From contig CAYPOY010000054.1 in NCBI GenBank assembly GCA_964412395.1, positions 1-21,983 of the forward strand: a DNA stretch of 21,983 nucleotides. The letters are read 5' to 3'. The position numbers and the translations under genes were made by a program. Position 1 is the first letter of the stretch. Each line of letters opens with the position of its first letter. The notes below the pieces were generated by a model. The model was given only the letters and a program-made list of their open reading frames with translations. It was not told the origin of the DNA and searched no databases. This DNA is from CAYPOY01 sp964412395. Its GTDB lineage: Bacteria > Chloroflexota > Anaerolineae > B4-G1. Shown here piece by piece: positions 14,020 through 21,979 of this stretch.

Positions 14020-15487
14020 ATGCCTTCCCAATCAGCGATGACGCCGACCACATCGGTCACCGCCGCGCCTGCTCTGAGCGAGGTCGAAGGGCCGGAGTGC
14101 CGGCCGCTGCAGGCTCCGGGCGACGTCATCACCGTTTGCCCGGTGGTGGCCGGCAACTGCACTTACACCAACGTACAGGCCGCCCCGGTCGCGCCACCCC
14201 CTGCCCCCGACCACACCCGGGTGGTCATAGCACAGCAAAGCACACCGGTGATGTTCATCGAGAACGTGGGCCAATTTGACTATGGCCCCAGGCCCACGCC
14301 GGACATCAGCCCGGAGGACTTGGGCACGTTGGCCCCGGTGACTGGCCCCACGGCCGAGAATCTCCCTCCCGTGGATGTGGTCACAGTCACGGATTGCCGG
14401 CCGGCGGGTGGCAATAGACTGATGCGCCGGAACGGTATCGCTTGGAGTCCTTACGAGCAACTCGGCAGCAGTCCAGCTCACGTGGCGGCCCCGGCCATCC
14501 CGCCGCCTCCCAACGGTGGCGTCGGCGTTCCCTCGCCACCTCGCCCTCACACCGGGTGCGGCATCCAGTCCATTGAAGATCCTGTGCCTGCGACGGGCAA
14601 TCAGAAGCTGCTCGTCATCCTCGTTGACTTCCCGGACAAGCCGGGTATCTTTACCGGTCAAGAGTGGTGGCAGTTCTTCTTTGGTGCGGCTGGCTTCGCC
14701 GACTACTTCGAGGAAGTCTCCTATAACCAACTACACTTCACCGGCGATATGGTTGGCCTGAGCGGCGGCACACCAGTAGTCAACAGCGATGGCGTGGCCT
14801 ATGTACGATTGCCCAATCCCATCACTTTTTATGCAAACGGCTCGGCCGGCAAGGGAGACACCTTTCCCGCCCCTGAATTATGGGGAATGCTCGGATACTT
14901 GGACAGTGGGCCAGACGTGGGACGTCGACTCTACCCCCAGCTCCCGCTTGTGGGACGGCAGCGACAGTCAACTAGCCGTGACCGTTCTGGATGAGAGCAA
15001 CGGTTCGGTGATACTCGCCATTCGCGTGGGCGATTCCGCTCCTCCCGTTGTGGGCTCCCCGGAGTGGGAAAAGCTGGTCTACGTCAACGACACTTTCACC
15101 GAGGACATGCCCATCACTGTCGTGTCCAGTGACACAGTGCAGGTTGTGGACCGGATGTGGATCACCTCCACCGCCAACGTCACCTTTACCGTGGTGGAAA
15201 CCTGGACTGGCTCGCTTGACCTGACAGACTGGGCCAGCTACACCGGTCGTGTCATCACCATCGGCAACACGCTGAGCTGGGACGTGGGTAACGTAGCGCC
15301 CAACACTTGGTACGCTATCACCACAACCTTCTACGTCATCAGCGGCACCTGGACCTACGATTACATCACCGAAACGCTGTGGGCGGAGAACGCTCACCCG
15401 CAACTGGACGACCGGGTATTGATCTTTCAGCACGGCACAGAGTACAACTTCAAAGCCTACTTGCCTGTGGTCCAAAAACAGAATTGA
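14020..15487 (+). pseudogene. M6-family extracellular metalloprotease, frameshifted and missing the catalytic segment
   Basis: Frame 1 (ATG 14020 to about 14890) reaches the M6 start block 'QKLLVILVDFPDKPGIFTGQ', then 'FADYFEEVSYNQLHFTGDMV' and 'ITFYANGSAGKGDTFP'. The reading then shifts by +1 to frame 2 ('SDTWTVGQTWDVDSTPSSRL', 'WDGSDSQLAVTVLDESNGSV'), which runs to the stop at 15487 and ends 'FKAYLPVVQKQN', a C-terminal style common in Chloroflexota surface proteins. The HExxH zinc site and the roughly 200 or more residues that normally separate these parts are absent, so there was a deletion with frame loss near 14880. No signal peptide survives; the first 170 residues are Pro-rich and of mixed origin. 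It was probably a secreted protease and is now inactive. Confidence 0.7.
14074..14090. repeat. Short dispersed repeat CTGAGCGAGGTCGAAGG inside the protease relic
   Basis: This 17-mer (reverse complement CCTTCGACCTCGCTCAG) matches a short palindromic-type repeat that I recall as common in many environmental bacterial genomes; when translated it gives LSEVEG. Here it lies in frame in the unreliable N-terminal part of the protease relic, which suggests that part is not native coding sequence. Confidence 0.5.
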
Positions 15488-15588
15488 GGCTTGTGGAGTA
15501 TGAGAAACGATCTGACGGGCAGTGGCTCCGGCGTACATCGGGCAGAAGCTGCAGCGGTCTGCTGCACATTGGTCTGTCAGCCCTATTT

Positions 15589-15614
15589 GCGTAAATCTGC
15601 GTGCATCTGCGTCC
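15589..15614. repeat. GCGTAAATCTGCGTGCATCTGCGTCC repeat (26 bp)
   Basis: A run of ATCTGCGT units with 10-bp period lies in the gap between the protease relic and the membrane protein. It shares the ATCTGCGTCC end and the GCGT-AATCTGCG core with the right arm of the inverted-repeat element at 3579-3733, so the two are members of one dispersed family. Confidence 0.6.
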
Positions 15615-15695
15615 TGATCATTGGCCCAAACTGCCCGGCCCTGCCCGCTGGCCAAGATGGTCGCTCTCGGGTACAATAAGGCCGGGGGCAGATGA

Positions 15696-18137
15696 ATGAT
15701 AACCTACGCGGGACTCTTTCTCCTTTCGGCGGCCACACTGGCCCTTGAGGTCAACCTTACGCGCGTCTTCTCCGTCGCACAGTTCTACCACTTCGCCTTT
15801 ATGATCGTCAGCCTGGCGCTGCTGGGCTTTGGCGCTAGTGGCACTTTCCTCACCCTTTTCCCCCGCCTGGAGGGGCGTGACCCCGTCCGCGCATTGGTCC
15901 TGTTGAGTTGGGGGTTCGTGCTCACGGCCATTGGTTCTTACGCACTTACCCTTTACGTCCCCTTCGATTCCTTCCGTATCGCGCACGACTGGCGACAAGG
16001 AGCTGTACTGGTGCTGCACTACGTCGCGCTGGCGATCCCTTTCTTTTGCAGCGGTACTGCCGTCGGCCTGCTGCTGGCAGCACAGCCTGAGAGGGCCAAC
16101 CGCGCCTACGCGGCCAACCTGACCGGTTCGGCCGCTGGCTGCCTCCTTGCTGTCGTCGCCCCGTCGTTGGTGGGAAGCGAGGGCACTGTCCTCCTTTCCG
16201 CCGCTCTGGGAATCCTGGCCGCTCTCATCTTCCAGCATCCAGTATCCAGCATCCAACGTTACGCTTCACGCTTCACGTTTCACGTTTCGCGCATCACGCA
16301 AGCGGCGTTCGCCCTAGCTCTCATCCTTGCCGCGCTGTGGTCGCCATCTTTCCTCGCCATCCAACTTTCACCGTACAAAAACCTCAGTTACGCCCTCCTC
16401 TATCCCGATGCAGAGTTGATCTTCCAACGCTGGAACGGATTTTCGCGGGTGGACGTCGTGAGGTCCAAGAGCATCCGCAGCTTGCCCGGGCGCGGATTCC
16501 GCTGCCCTGGTCAGCCGCCGCTCCAGTTGGGTCTCACGGTGGACGGCGACGACCTGAGCCCCATCAGCCACGTCTCGCCCGGCTTTGGTTTCATGACTCT
16601 GGACTTCACCGACTGCCTGCTGACCGCACTCCCGTACCAGTTGCGGCCTGGCACTCACGCGCTGGTGCTGGAGCCCCGTGGTGGCTTCGATGTGCTGGTC
16701 GCGTTGGCGGAGGGGGCGCAGGAGGTGACGGCAGTGGAGGCGAACCCTCTCATCATTGAGGCTGTGCGGGCGCAAGGGGAGTGGGCCGGTGGTTTGTACG
16801 ATGACCCCCGTGTGACGGTCGTCGTGGAGGAGGGACGAGCATACGCGCGGCTAGCACGGGAACGGTACGATGTGGTGCTGCTCTCGCTGACCACACCGCA
16901 GCGCCCAGTCACCTCTGGCGCGTACAGCCTGGCCGAGGACTACCGCTACACTGTCCAGGCCTTCGCCGATTACCTGGCACGGCTGGACGAGGGCGGCCTG
17001 CTGGTGGTGACCCGCTGGCTACAGGTACCCCCTTCTGAAGCGATCCGAGCCTTCGCACTGGCGGTGGAGGCGGTCGAGCGGGCCGGGGGCGACCCGAAGG
17101 CCAGCGTCGTCGCGCTGCGCAGTTACCAACAGATGCTCATCCTGACCCGGCGTGGTGCGTTCACGGAGGGGGAACTGGAGGCCATCCGCGCCTTTGCCGC
17201 GCCACGCGCCTTTGACCTCGTCTACCTCCCAGGCGTCCGCCCGGACGAGGTCAACCACTACAACGTGTTGCCAGAGCCGGAATATTACCGTGCCTGTGCC
17301 GGGTTGCTGGAGGCAGAGGACAGAGACGCCTGGTATCGGGCTTATCCTTTCGACGTCGAGCCACCCGACGATGATCGGCCTTTCTTCGGCCACTTTTTCA
17401 AGTGGCGGCAGGCCCTGGAGGTGTTAGCGATGGCCGGTCATACCTGGCAGCCCTTCGGCGGCGCGGGTTACTTCGTGCTGCTGGCACTGCTGGCGCTGGC
17501 GGTGATCGCGGCCGGGGCGCTGATCCTGCTGCCACTGGCGGTACACGGGCGGGGAGGGGTGAGGCGGGGGGAACCGTTGGGCGCGACGCTGGGATACTTC
17601 GCGCTGCTGGGGTTGGGGTACCTGTGCGTGGAGATCCCGCTCCTGCAGCGGTTCATCCTTTTCCTCGGGCATCCGGCCTACGCGATGGCGACAGTGCTTT
17701 TCGCGTTGCTCCTGTTTTCCGGGCTGGGGAGCCTGATCTCGCGCCGCGTGCCGCTGTGGCTGGTGCTGATCCTGCTGCCGGTGCTCGTTGGAGGGTACAC
17801 GCTGGGCTTGCCAGCCCTCTTTGAGGCGACGCTGGCAGTGCCGCTGGGAGTCAGGCTGATCGTCGCGGTGGTGGCGTTGGCCCCGCCGGGGTTGCTGATG
17901 GGGATGCCTTTTCCGAAGGGGTTGACGCTGTTGGAGAGAAGAGCCCCTACCCTCATTGCCTGGGCCTGGGGGGTCAACGGGGCGGTCTCGGTCGTGGCCT
18001 CGATCCTGGCCGCGTTGCTGGCACTCTCTTTCGGTTTCTCGACCGTCCTGGCGGTGGGAGCGGCTTGCTACCTGGGGGCTTGGGTCATGGCGGTGGCCAC
18101 CCGTGTTCCTCGCTCTCCTTCATCCCCTCGCCAGTGA
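15696..18137 (+). CDS. Polytopic membrane protein with spermidine-synthase-like domain
   Basis: I chose ATG 15696, with GGGGG upstream; a nearby ATG at 15692 is in another frame. The 813-aa protein has about seven N-terminal membrane segments (starting 'GLFLLSAATLALEVNLTRVF' and 'YHFAFMIVSLALLGFGASGT'). A soluble Rossmann domain near residues 300-500 has 'ALVLEPRGGFDVLVALAEGA' and 'EVTAVEANPLIIEAV', the SAM/dcSAM-binding motif style of SpeE-like enzymes, then 'YDVVLLSLTTPQRPVTSGAY'. About seven C-terminal segments follow, including 'GMPFPKGLTLLERRAP'. Proteins of this layout are usually annotated spermidine synthase-like, but their reaction is not established, and true aminopropyl transfer is doubtful without the full SpeE signature. 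Residues of about 180-200 are encoded by repeat sequence inserted in frame. The 3' end overlaps the convergent pcm gene by 53 bp. Confidence 0.82.
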   Translation: MITYAGLFLLSAATLALEVNLTRVFSVAQFYHFAFMIVSLALLGFGASGTFLTLFPRLEGRDPVRALVLLSWGFVLTAIGSYALTLYVPFDSFRIAHDWRQGAVLVLHYVALAIPFFCSGTAVGLLLAAQPERANRAYAANLTGSAAGCLLAVVAPSLVGSEGTVLLSAALGILAALIFQHPVSSIQRYASRFTFHVSRITQAAFALALILAALWSPSFLAIQLSPYKNLSYALLYPDAELIFQRWNGFSRVDVVRSKSIRSLPGRGFRCPGQPPLQLGLTVDGDDLSPISHVSPGFGFMTLDFTDCLLTALPYQLRPGTHALVLEPRGGFDVLVALAEGAQEVTAVEANPLIIEAVRAQGEWAGGLYDDPRVTVVVEEGRAYARLARERYDVVLLSLTTPQRPVTSGAYSLAEDYRYTVQAFADYLARLDEGGLLVVTRWLQVPPSEAIRAFALAVEAVERAGGDPKASVVALRSYQQMLILTRRGAFTEGELEAIRAFAAPRAFDLVYLPGVRPDEVNHYNVLPEPEYYRACAGLLEAEDRDAWYRAYPFDVEPPDDDRPFFGHFFKWRQALEVLAMAGHTWQPFGGAGYFVLLALLALAVIAAGALILLPLAVHGRGGVRRGEPLGATLGYFALLGLGYLCVEIPLLQRFILFLGHPAYAMATVLFALLLFSGLGSLISRRVPLWLVLILLPVLVGGYTLGLPALFEATLAVPLGVRLIVAVVALAPPGLLMGMPFPKGLTLLERRAPTLIAWAWGVNGAVSVVASILAALLALSFGFSTVLAVGAACYLGAWVMAVATRVPRSPSSPRQ
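16232..16298. repeat. Two short tandem-repeat types embedded in frame in the membrane-protein gene
   Basis: A CCAGCATCCAGTATCCAGCA run (period about 10) is followed by iterations of CGCTTCACG/CGTTTCACG (period 9). Both are intergenic-type simple repeats. Translated they give 'HPVSSIQ' and 'ASRFTFHVSRI', a basic loop between predicted membrane segments six and seven, with no frame disruption. Confidence 0.7.
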
Positions 18138-18897
18138 GCGGGACGAAGGCGACGCCTCCCATGTTAAACGCCTGCAGTTCCCCGTCTGGCTGTTTTACGA
18201 ACTTCCATAGTGTCTGGTAGCCGCCCGGCGGCCCGATGGGGATCACCATCCGTCCTCCCTTGGCCAGTTGATCCACCAGTGGCTGCGGCACGTGATCGGG
18301 AGCGGCGGTGACGATGATGGCATTGAAGGGACCGCGTTCGGACCAGCCATAGTAACCATCCCCTTGTATGCAGTGGGCGCTGGTGTAACCCAGGCTCTCC
18401 AGCCGCTGGCGGGCGCTCTCGGCCAGTTCGGGGATGATCTCGATGGTGTAGATCTCGACGCCGGGGATCTCGGCAAGGACGGCGGCCTGATAGCCGGAGC
18501 CTGTGCCGACCTCCAGTACCTTGTCCCCCTCTTTCAGTTCGAGCAACTCGGTCATCAGCGCGACGATGTAGGGCTGGGAGATGGTCTGGCCGTAGCCGAT
18601 GGGCAACGGGTAGTCGCCGTAAGCGTAATCCCGCTGGCTTTCGGACACGAAGATGTGGCGAGGGATAGCGCGCATAGCACGCAGCACGTTCTCGCTGGTA
18701 ATGCCACGTCTCTCAATTGTCTCGATCACCATTCGCTCCCGTTGTCGTGCGAAGCCTGTTTCGTCGTCTGGCGTCAACGGGGTAGGGGTGGGGGCGGTGA
18801 TAGGCGACGGCGTGATGGGCGGCGTAGAGGTTGTGAGTACTATGCACGCGGTGAGCAGTGCCAGCATCAGACTCAGAACTGTTCCAGCCCTGCGCAT
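18085..18897 (-). CDS. pcm: Protein-L-isoaspartate O-methyltransferase with lipoprotein signal
   Basis: This 270-aa protein has a basic N-terminus and a hydrophobic stretch ending in LLTAC, a lipobox with Cys at about residue 18. A Thr/Pro-rich linker follows, then the complete PCMT domain: 'RRGITSENVLRAMRAIPRHI', 'GYGQTISQPYIVALMTELLE', the SAM motif 'VLEVGTGSGYQAAVLAEI' and 'FNAIIVTAAPDHVPQPLVDQ'. PCMT repairs isoaspartyl residues in aged proteins. A membrane-anchored, extracytoplasmic form is unusual because SAM is cytoplasmic; the Cys could also belong to an uncleaved anchor facing inward. The gene converges on, and overlaps by 53 bp, the membrane-protein gene. The enzyme family is secure; the location is inferred. 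Confidence 0.9.
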   Translation of the reverse strand: MRRAGTVLSLMLALLTACIVLTTSTPPITPSPITAPTPTPLTPDDETGFARQRERMVIETIERRGITSENVLRAMRAIPRHIFVSESQRDYAYGDYPLPIGYGQTISQPYIVALMTELLELKEGDKVLEVGTGSGYQAAVLAEIPGVEIYTIEIIPELAESARQRLESLGYTSAHCIQGDGYYGWSERGPFNAIIVTAAPDHVPQPLVDQLAKGGRMVIPIGPPGGYQTLWKFVKQPDGELQAFNMGGVAFVPLTGEGMKESEEHGWPPP

Positions 18898-19008
18898 TGC
18901 CTGGTCCTTTCTGTTGCATTCTCACGACTAGCATCTCCTGATCCTGGATGCAATGGCAAAAAAGAGTTCTGCTTACTGGTATGCATGTTTCTACATTGGG
19001 ATCTTTGG

Positions 19009-19476
19009 CTATATTGTCCCCATCTCGATGTAAGCTTTGAGTCCTTCCAAGGCTGCCTGGTAAGTCTTGCGCACGCGGCGGGTGAGGGGAAGGAGATAAA
19101 CCAGCAGTGCCAGGGAGCCGTAGAACTCGTGGCGGCTGAGCACCTCAGTGCCGTTAGCCGTGGCATCGAAACGGAAACCGTGAATCACTTGTACCCCTGC
19201 TATCTTCCCTTCCCAGGCCACGTAGGGCGAAGCGCTGATTTCAATGATGACGGCGGCTCCGGTCACTCTGCCAAGGGGAAAGCCAAACCTTACAGTCTGG
19301 CGAAACTGCGCTCCCGTAGTCCAGGGGGTGCCGGCGATCCACTCTGCCTCAACCAGGGCTGGGAACCAATGGGGCCACTTGTTGAGGTCTGCAAAACATG
19401 TCCACAGCACTTCGGGCGAGGCAGCTACCTCGATACGGCTTTCTACCACAGCTCGTGGCTTGCGTTTCTTGGTCAT
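19009..19476 (-). CDS. SRPBCC-family (polyketide cyclase/dehydrase-like) protein
   Basis: I chose ATG 19476, with GAAGAGGAG upstream, giving 155 aa. It opens with the START-like pattern 'VVESRIEVAASPEVLWTCFA' and 'DLNKWPHWFPALVEAEW', then 'QFRQTVRFGFPLGRVTGAAV', 'YVAWEGKIAGVQVIHGFRFD', and a C-terminal long helix 'RRVRKTYQAALEGLKAYIE', the SRPBCC helix-grip layout. Such proteins bind hydrophobic ligands in a deep cavity; the ligand cannot be predicted. It is monocistronic and cytoplasmic, and its start faces the relic region at 19513. Confidence 0.85.
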   Translation of the reverse strand: MTKKRKPRAVVESRIEVAASPEVLWTCFADLNKWPHWFPALVEAEWIAGTPWTTGAQFRQTVRFGFPLGRVTGAAVIIEISASPYVAWEGKIAGVQVIHGFRFDATANGTEVLSRHEFYGSLALLVYLLPLTRRVRKTYQAALEGLKAYIEMGTI

Positions 19477-19512
19477 TGGCTCCTCTTCTTCTCTGCATAT
19501 ACCAACTATAGC

Positions 19513-19712
19513 ATTGTACTCCAAATATCGCTACTTGCCAAACGGCCCAAGTTTATCTTGAGGCTCTCTGCATCAGCATCCCGACGCCGGTGTATCGGAG
19601 GGACATAGAGAACCTGGGCGTCAAGTACGGCCTGTTTGAGGATGGCCCCCTGCCCCCAATAGGTCCTAGTGTCGAGGCCGAGGACACTGACGAGACGGAG
19701 GAACTGCAATGA
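19513..19712 (+). pseudogene. C-terminal fragment of an unrecognised gene upstream of the hpt relic
   Basis: An open frame without a convincing start runs to TGA 19710-19712. The part from about 19586 looks genuinely coding: 'PTPVYRRDIENLGVKYGLFE' then 'DGPLPPIGPSVEAEDTDETE', with an acidic tail. Its stop overlaps the next ATG (ATGA), as in coupled genes. I do not recognise the family. The likely reading is the 3' end of a gene that once preceded hpt, brought here by rearrangement. Confidence 0.4.
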
Positions 19713-19906
19713 GAGATAATAGGCTGGACGGCGATGGCCTGATGGACGACATCGCTGAGGTGTTAATCACAGCAGAGGAACTCCAGACTCGCGTTACTGA
19801 GTTGGGAACGCAGACGCACAGACCTGACTCAGAGACAGCCAAAGGCTCCGATCGGTTGGTAGTTGATTGGGGCCGGGTGAAGTGTAACAGTATAAACAAA
19901 TGTTAA
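19709..19906 (+). pseudogene. hpt: Truncated hypoxanthine phosphoribosyltransferase start
   Basis: Codons from about 19742 give 'MDDIAEVLITAEELQTRVTE' and LGTQ, the typical N-terminus of bacterial HPRT (diaeVLis.eel..rv.eLg.qI). After LGTQ at about 19813 the homology stops, and the remaining 31 codons to TAA 19904-19906 show no PRPP loop or other HPRT motif. This is therefore a 5' fragment fused to unrelated sequence. Intact hpt would act in purine salvage. ATG 19709 overlaps the stop of the preceding fragment. Confidence 0.65.
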
Positions 19907-19966
19907 GCCCCAAGTGACTTATGCGGGTGAACAATTACCAGCCCAGTAGCCGAGTTCGCCCCTTTG

Positions 19967-19975
19967 TGGTACAAT
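19967..19975 (+). promoter_or_regulatory. Extended -10 promoter of the DsbA/cyclophilin gene
   Basis: TGGTACAAT is an extended -10 (TGn followed by TACAAT) about 30 bp before the start codon at 20007. No good -35 is seen 17-18 bp upstream, which fits an extended -10 type. Transcription would begin near 19982, leaving a 25-nt leader with AAGGAGG. Confidence 0.5.
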
Positions 19976-20006
19976 ATTGCCTATCTTACGGGCCAAGGAG
20001 GCCACT

Positions 20007-21278
20007 ATGCGCAAACCTGCGTTGCTATTGACCGTCCTGTTACTGGTGCTGGCTGCTGGATGTGGCGGGGAATCAGCCAGTCCAACGCCAGTACCAACAT
20101 CGCTGCCGTCGCCTACATCTGCTCCAGAGACAGCGACTGCCACGTCACCTGTGATCGCGACACCCTCCGGCCCGGCTTCTTGCGTGGCGGAACCGTTCGA
20201 CTTTCCGGTCGAGTCCCGCATTCCGCCGGTGACGGAGGAGGATCACATTCACGGACCTGCCGACGCTCCCATCACCTTCATCGAGTACGCTGACTTCCAA
20301 TGCCCAGCCTGCTCCAGGCTGGCCAGTATGCGTGAGTATCTGGGGGAGATTTACGGTGATGAGATTCGTTTCGTCTACCGTCACCTCCCGCTGATCAGCA
20401 TCCATGACAAGGCTATAATCACCGCCGAGGCTGTTGAGGCTGCCAGCGCTCAGGGGAAATTCTGGGAGATGCACGACCTGCTGTATGAACACCAGGGGGA
20501 GTGGCACACCCTCTCCGAAGACGAAATGGAAACGCGATTGGTCGAGTACGCCGAGGAACTGGGGCTCGATACCGATCGCTTCGCCCAGGAGTTGAATGAC
20601 CACGTCTATCGGGGGAAGATTATGGCTGGCTACGAGGATTACAGCCAGTACGGCCAGATGGCCACCCCGACCTACGTAGTTAACAATGTCTTCTATCCAA
20701 CCCAGGCGTTCGGAGGGTTCGGCATGCTCGAGGGCTTCATCAGCCTGCTCGGGCTGAAGGACCGTATGTACACCACGCCCCCGCCGCAGGTCATAGATTC
20801 GGACAAGGATTATACAGCCACCATCCGCACTGAGCGCGGCGACATCGTCGTTGAGCTATACGCCGCCCAGGTCCCTGTCAATGTCAACAGTTTTGTCTTT
20901 CTGGCACAGGAGGGCTGGTACGACGGTGTGACTTTCCACCGCGCCATCCCCGGTTTCGTGGCCCAGACCGGTGATCCCTCCGGCAGCGGTATGGGTTACC
21001 CCGGTTACCGCTGCAGTGACGAGATCGTTCCCACGCTCACCTATGATGAAGCGGGGGTGATGGGTATGGCCAGCGCTGGACCGGGTACTGGTACCATAGG
21101 CAGTCAGTTTTTCATCACCTACGACGCCCTCCCGCAGCTTGACGGTAATTACACCATCATCGGACGGGTCATTGAGGGTGTTGACGTAGTCGAGAGTCTC
21201 ACGCCTCGTGACCCCAGCCAGAGCGCTGGTCTGCCGCCGGGCGACGTCATCGAGACGATTCTGATTGAGGAACGGTAG
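20007..21278 (+). CDS. Lipoprotein fusing DsbA-like thioredoxin domain to cyclophilin-type peptidyl-prolyl isomerase
   Basis: I chose ATG 20007, with AAGGAGG 6 nt upstream, giving 423 aa. The signal peptide ends in LAAGC (lipobox, Cys at about 19), followed by a Ser/Thr/Pro linker. The first domain (about 75-260) is a DsbA/thioredoxin-4 fold: 'PADAPITFIEYADFQCPACS' with active-site CPAC, 'IRFVYRHLPLISIHDKA', 'FWEMHDLLYEHQGEW', and 'MATPTYVVNNVFYP' with the cis-Pro loop. The second domain (about 275-423) is a cyclophilin: 'VPVNVNSFVFLAQEGWYDGV', 'TFHRAIPGFVAQTGDP', 'GTIGSQFFITYDALPQLDG' and 'YTIIGRVIEGVDVVESL', with the catalytic FHR..p.F.aQ.GdP block intact. It probably acts outside the membrane as a two-headed foldase forming disulfides and isomerising prolines. 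It has its own promoter. Confidence 0.92.
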   Translation: MRKPALLLTVLLLVLAAGCGGESASPTPVPTSLPSPTSAPETATATSPVIATPSGPASCVAEPFDFPVESRIPPVTEEDHIHGPADAPITFIEYADFQCPACSRLASMREYLGEIYGDEIRFVYRHLPLISIHDKAIITAEAVEAASAQGKFWEMHDLLYEHQGEWHTLSEDEMETRLVEYAEELGLDTDRFAQELNDHVYRGKIMAGYEDYSQYGQMATPTYVVNNVFYPTQAFGGFGMLEGFISLLGLKDRMYTTPPPQVIDSDKDYTATIRTERGDIVVELYAAQVPVNVNSFVFLAQEGWYDGVTFHRAIPGFVAQTGDPSGSGMGYPGYRCSDEIVPTLTYDEAGVMGMASAGPGTGTIGSQFFITYDALPQLDGNYTIIGRVIEGVDVVESLTPRDPSQSAGLPPGDVIETILIEER

Positions 21279-21512
21279 CTCTGAGAAGGAAGCGATGGAG
21301 CAGGAAGGGTGCAACGCCGTGCGCTGTGGCTCATCATCGCTATCGTGTGAGTGCACGAGCGGGTTGGATGAGGGAGGTCTGGGGCTTCAGAAGATGAGTG
21401 CTGGAGGCACGCCGATCGGCGGCATCTCGCAACGGGATGTAGATGGGGCTGCGAGCGTTTTGTACTGAGAACCAGGCTATGACATAATATCAGCGGAAGA
21501 GGTGACAGACGC
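21279..21512. other. Intergenic region with no recognisable gene
   Basis: A short plus-strand frame (about 21309-21350) reads VQRRALWLIIAIV then stops, resembling the first membrane segment of a lost protein. A longer overlapping frame is Gly/Ser-rich and unconvincing. Nothing else is seen before the promoter at 21513. Confidence 0.4.
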
Positions 21513-21541
21513 TTGACAATTTGCATTATGTGTGGTAACCT
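21513..21541 (+). promoter_or_regulatory. Promoter of the Roadblock/LC7 gene
   Basis: TTGACA at 21513-21518, a 17-bp spacer, then TAACCT at 21536-21541 form a good sigma-70-type promoter with a perfect -35 and a weaker -10. The start would be near 21548, leaving about 50 nt of leader before ATG 21599. A small dyad (ATGTG/CACAT) straddles the -10 and might be an operator. Confidence 0.55.
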
Positions 21542-21598
21542 CACATCCATGTGGTTCGGAAAACGTCAGCGTCAAGGGTAAATGTCAAGGAGGCAGCA

Positions 21599-21979
21599 AT
21601 GGCAGAAAGATCCCGTACCGAACGCCTGGTGAGACGGTTACAGGAATTGCAGATGAACACGCCTGATGTCGAAGCTATGGCCGTTGTGAGTGTGGACGGG
21701 CTTACCATTGCTTCCTCTCTCCCGTCGGGTGTCGAAGAGGACCGTGTCTCCGCGATGTCCGCCGCGATGCTTTCTTTGGGCGAGCGCATCGCCAGCGAAT
21801 TGGGGCGCGGTATGCTGGATGAAGTATATGTGAAGGGAGAGATGGGTTACGTTGTTCTCCGTGCCGTTGGCGAGGAGGCTGTCCTGACCGTGCTGGCCCG
21901 CCAGCAGACCAAACTGGGCTTGCTCTTTCTGGACATGCGCCGTGCGTCCCGAGACCTGGCTATCATCCTGGAAGCCTAA
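21599..21979 (+). CDS. Roadblock/LC7-domain protein
   Basis: I chose ATG 21599, which has AAGGAGG upstream; the frame extends to 21551 without a ribosome-binding site. The 126-aa protein is a single Roadblock/LC7 domain: helix 'RTERLVRRLQELQMNTPDVE', strand pair 'AMAVVSVDGLTIASSLPSGV', helix 'SAMSAAMLSLGERIASELGR', strands 'DEVYVKGEMGYVVLRAVGEE' and 'AVLTVLARQQTKLGLLFLDM'. This is the MglB-like architecture. In bacteria such proteins dimerise and often regulate a small Ras-like GTPase (MglA type) encoded next door; the window ends 4 bp after the stop, so a partner cannot be seen. Cytoplasmic. Confidence 0.9.
   Translation: MAERSRTERLVRRLQELQMNTPDVEAMAVVSVDGLTIASSLPSGVEEDRVSAMSAAMLSLGERIASELGRGMLDEVYVKGEMGYVVLRAVGEEAVLTVLARQQTKLGLLFLDMRRASRDLAIILEA

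Noticed and set aside
14032..14730. 232-codon minus-strand open frame opposite the protease relic
   Set aside because: Arg/His/Gly-rich shadow translation; the plus-strand frame shows real M6 motifs.
21265..21468. 67-codon plus-strand open frame after the foldase gene
   Set aside because: It overlaps the 3' end of the foldase gene, is Gly/Ser-rich, has no family resemblance and has no ribosome-binding site that fits.
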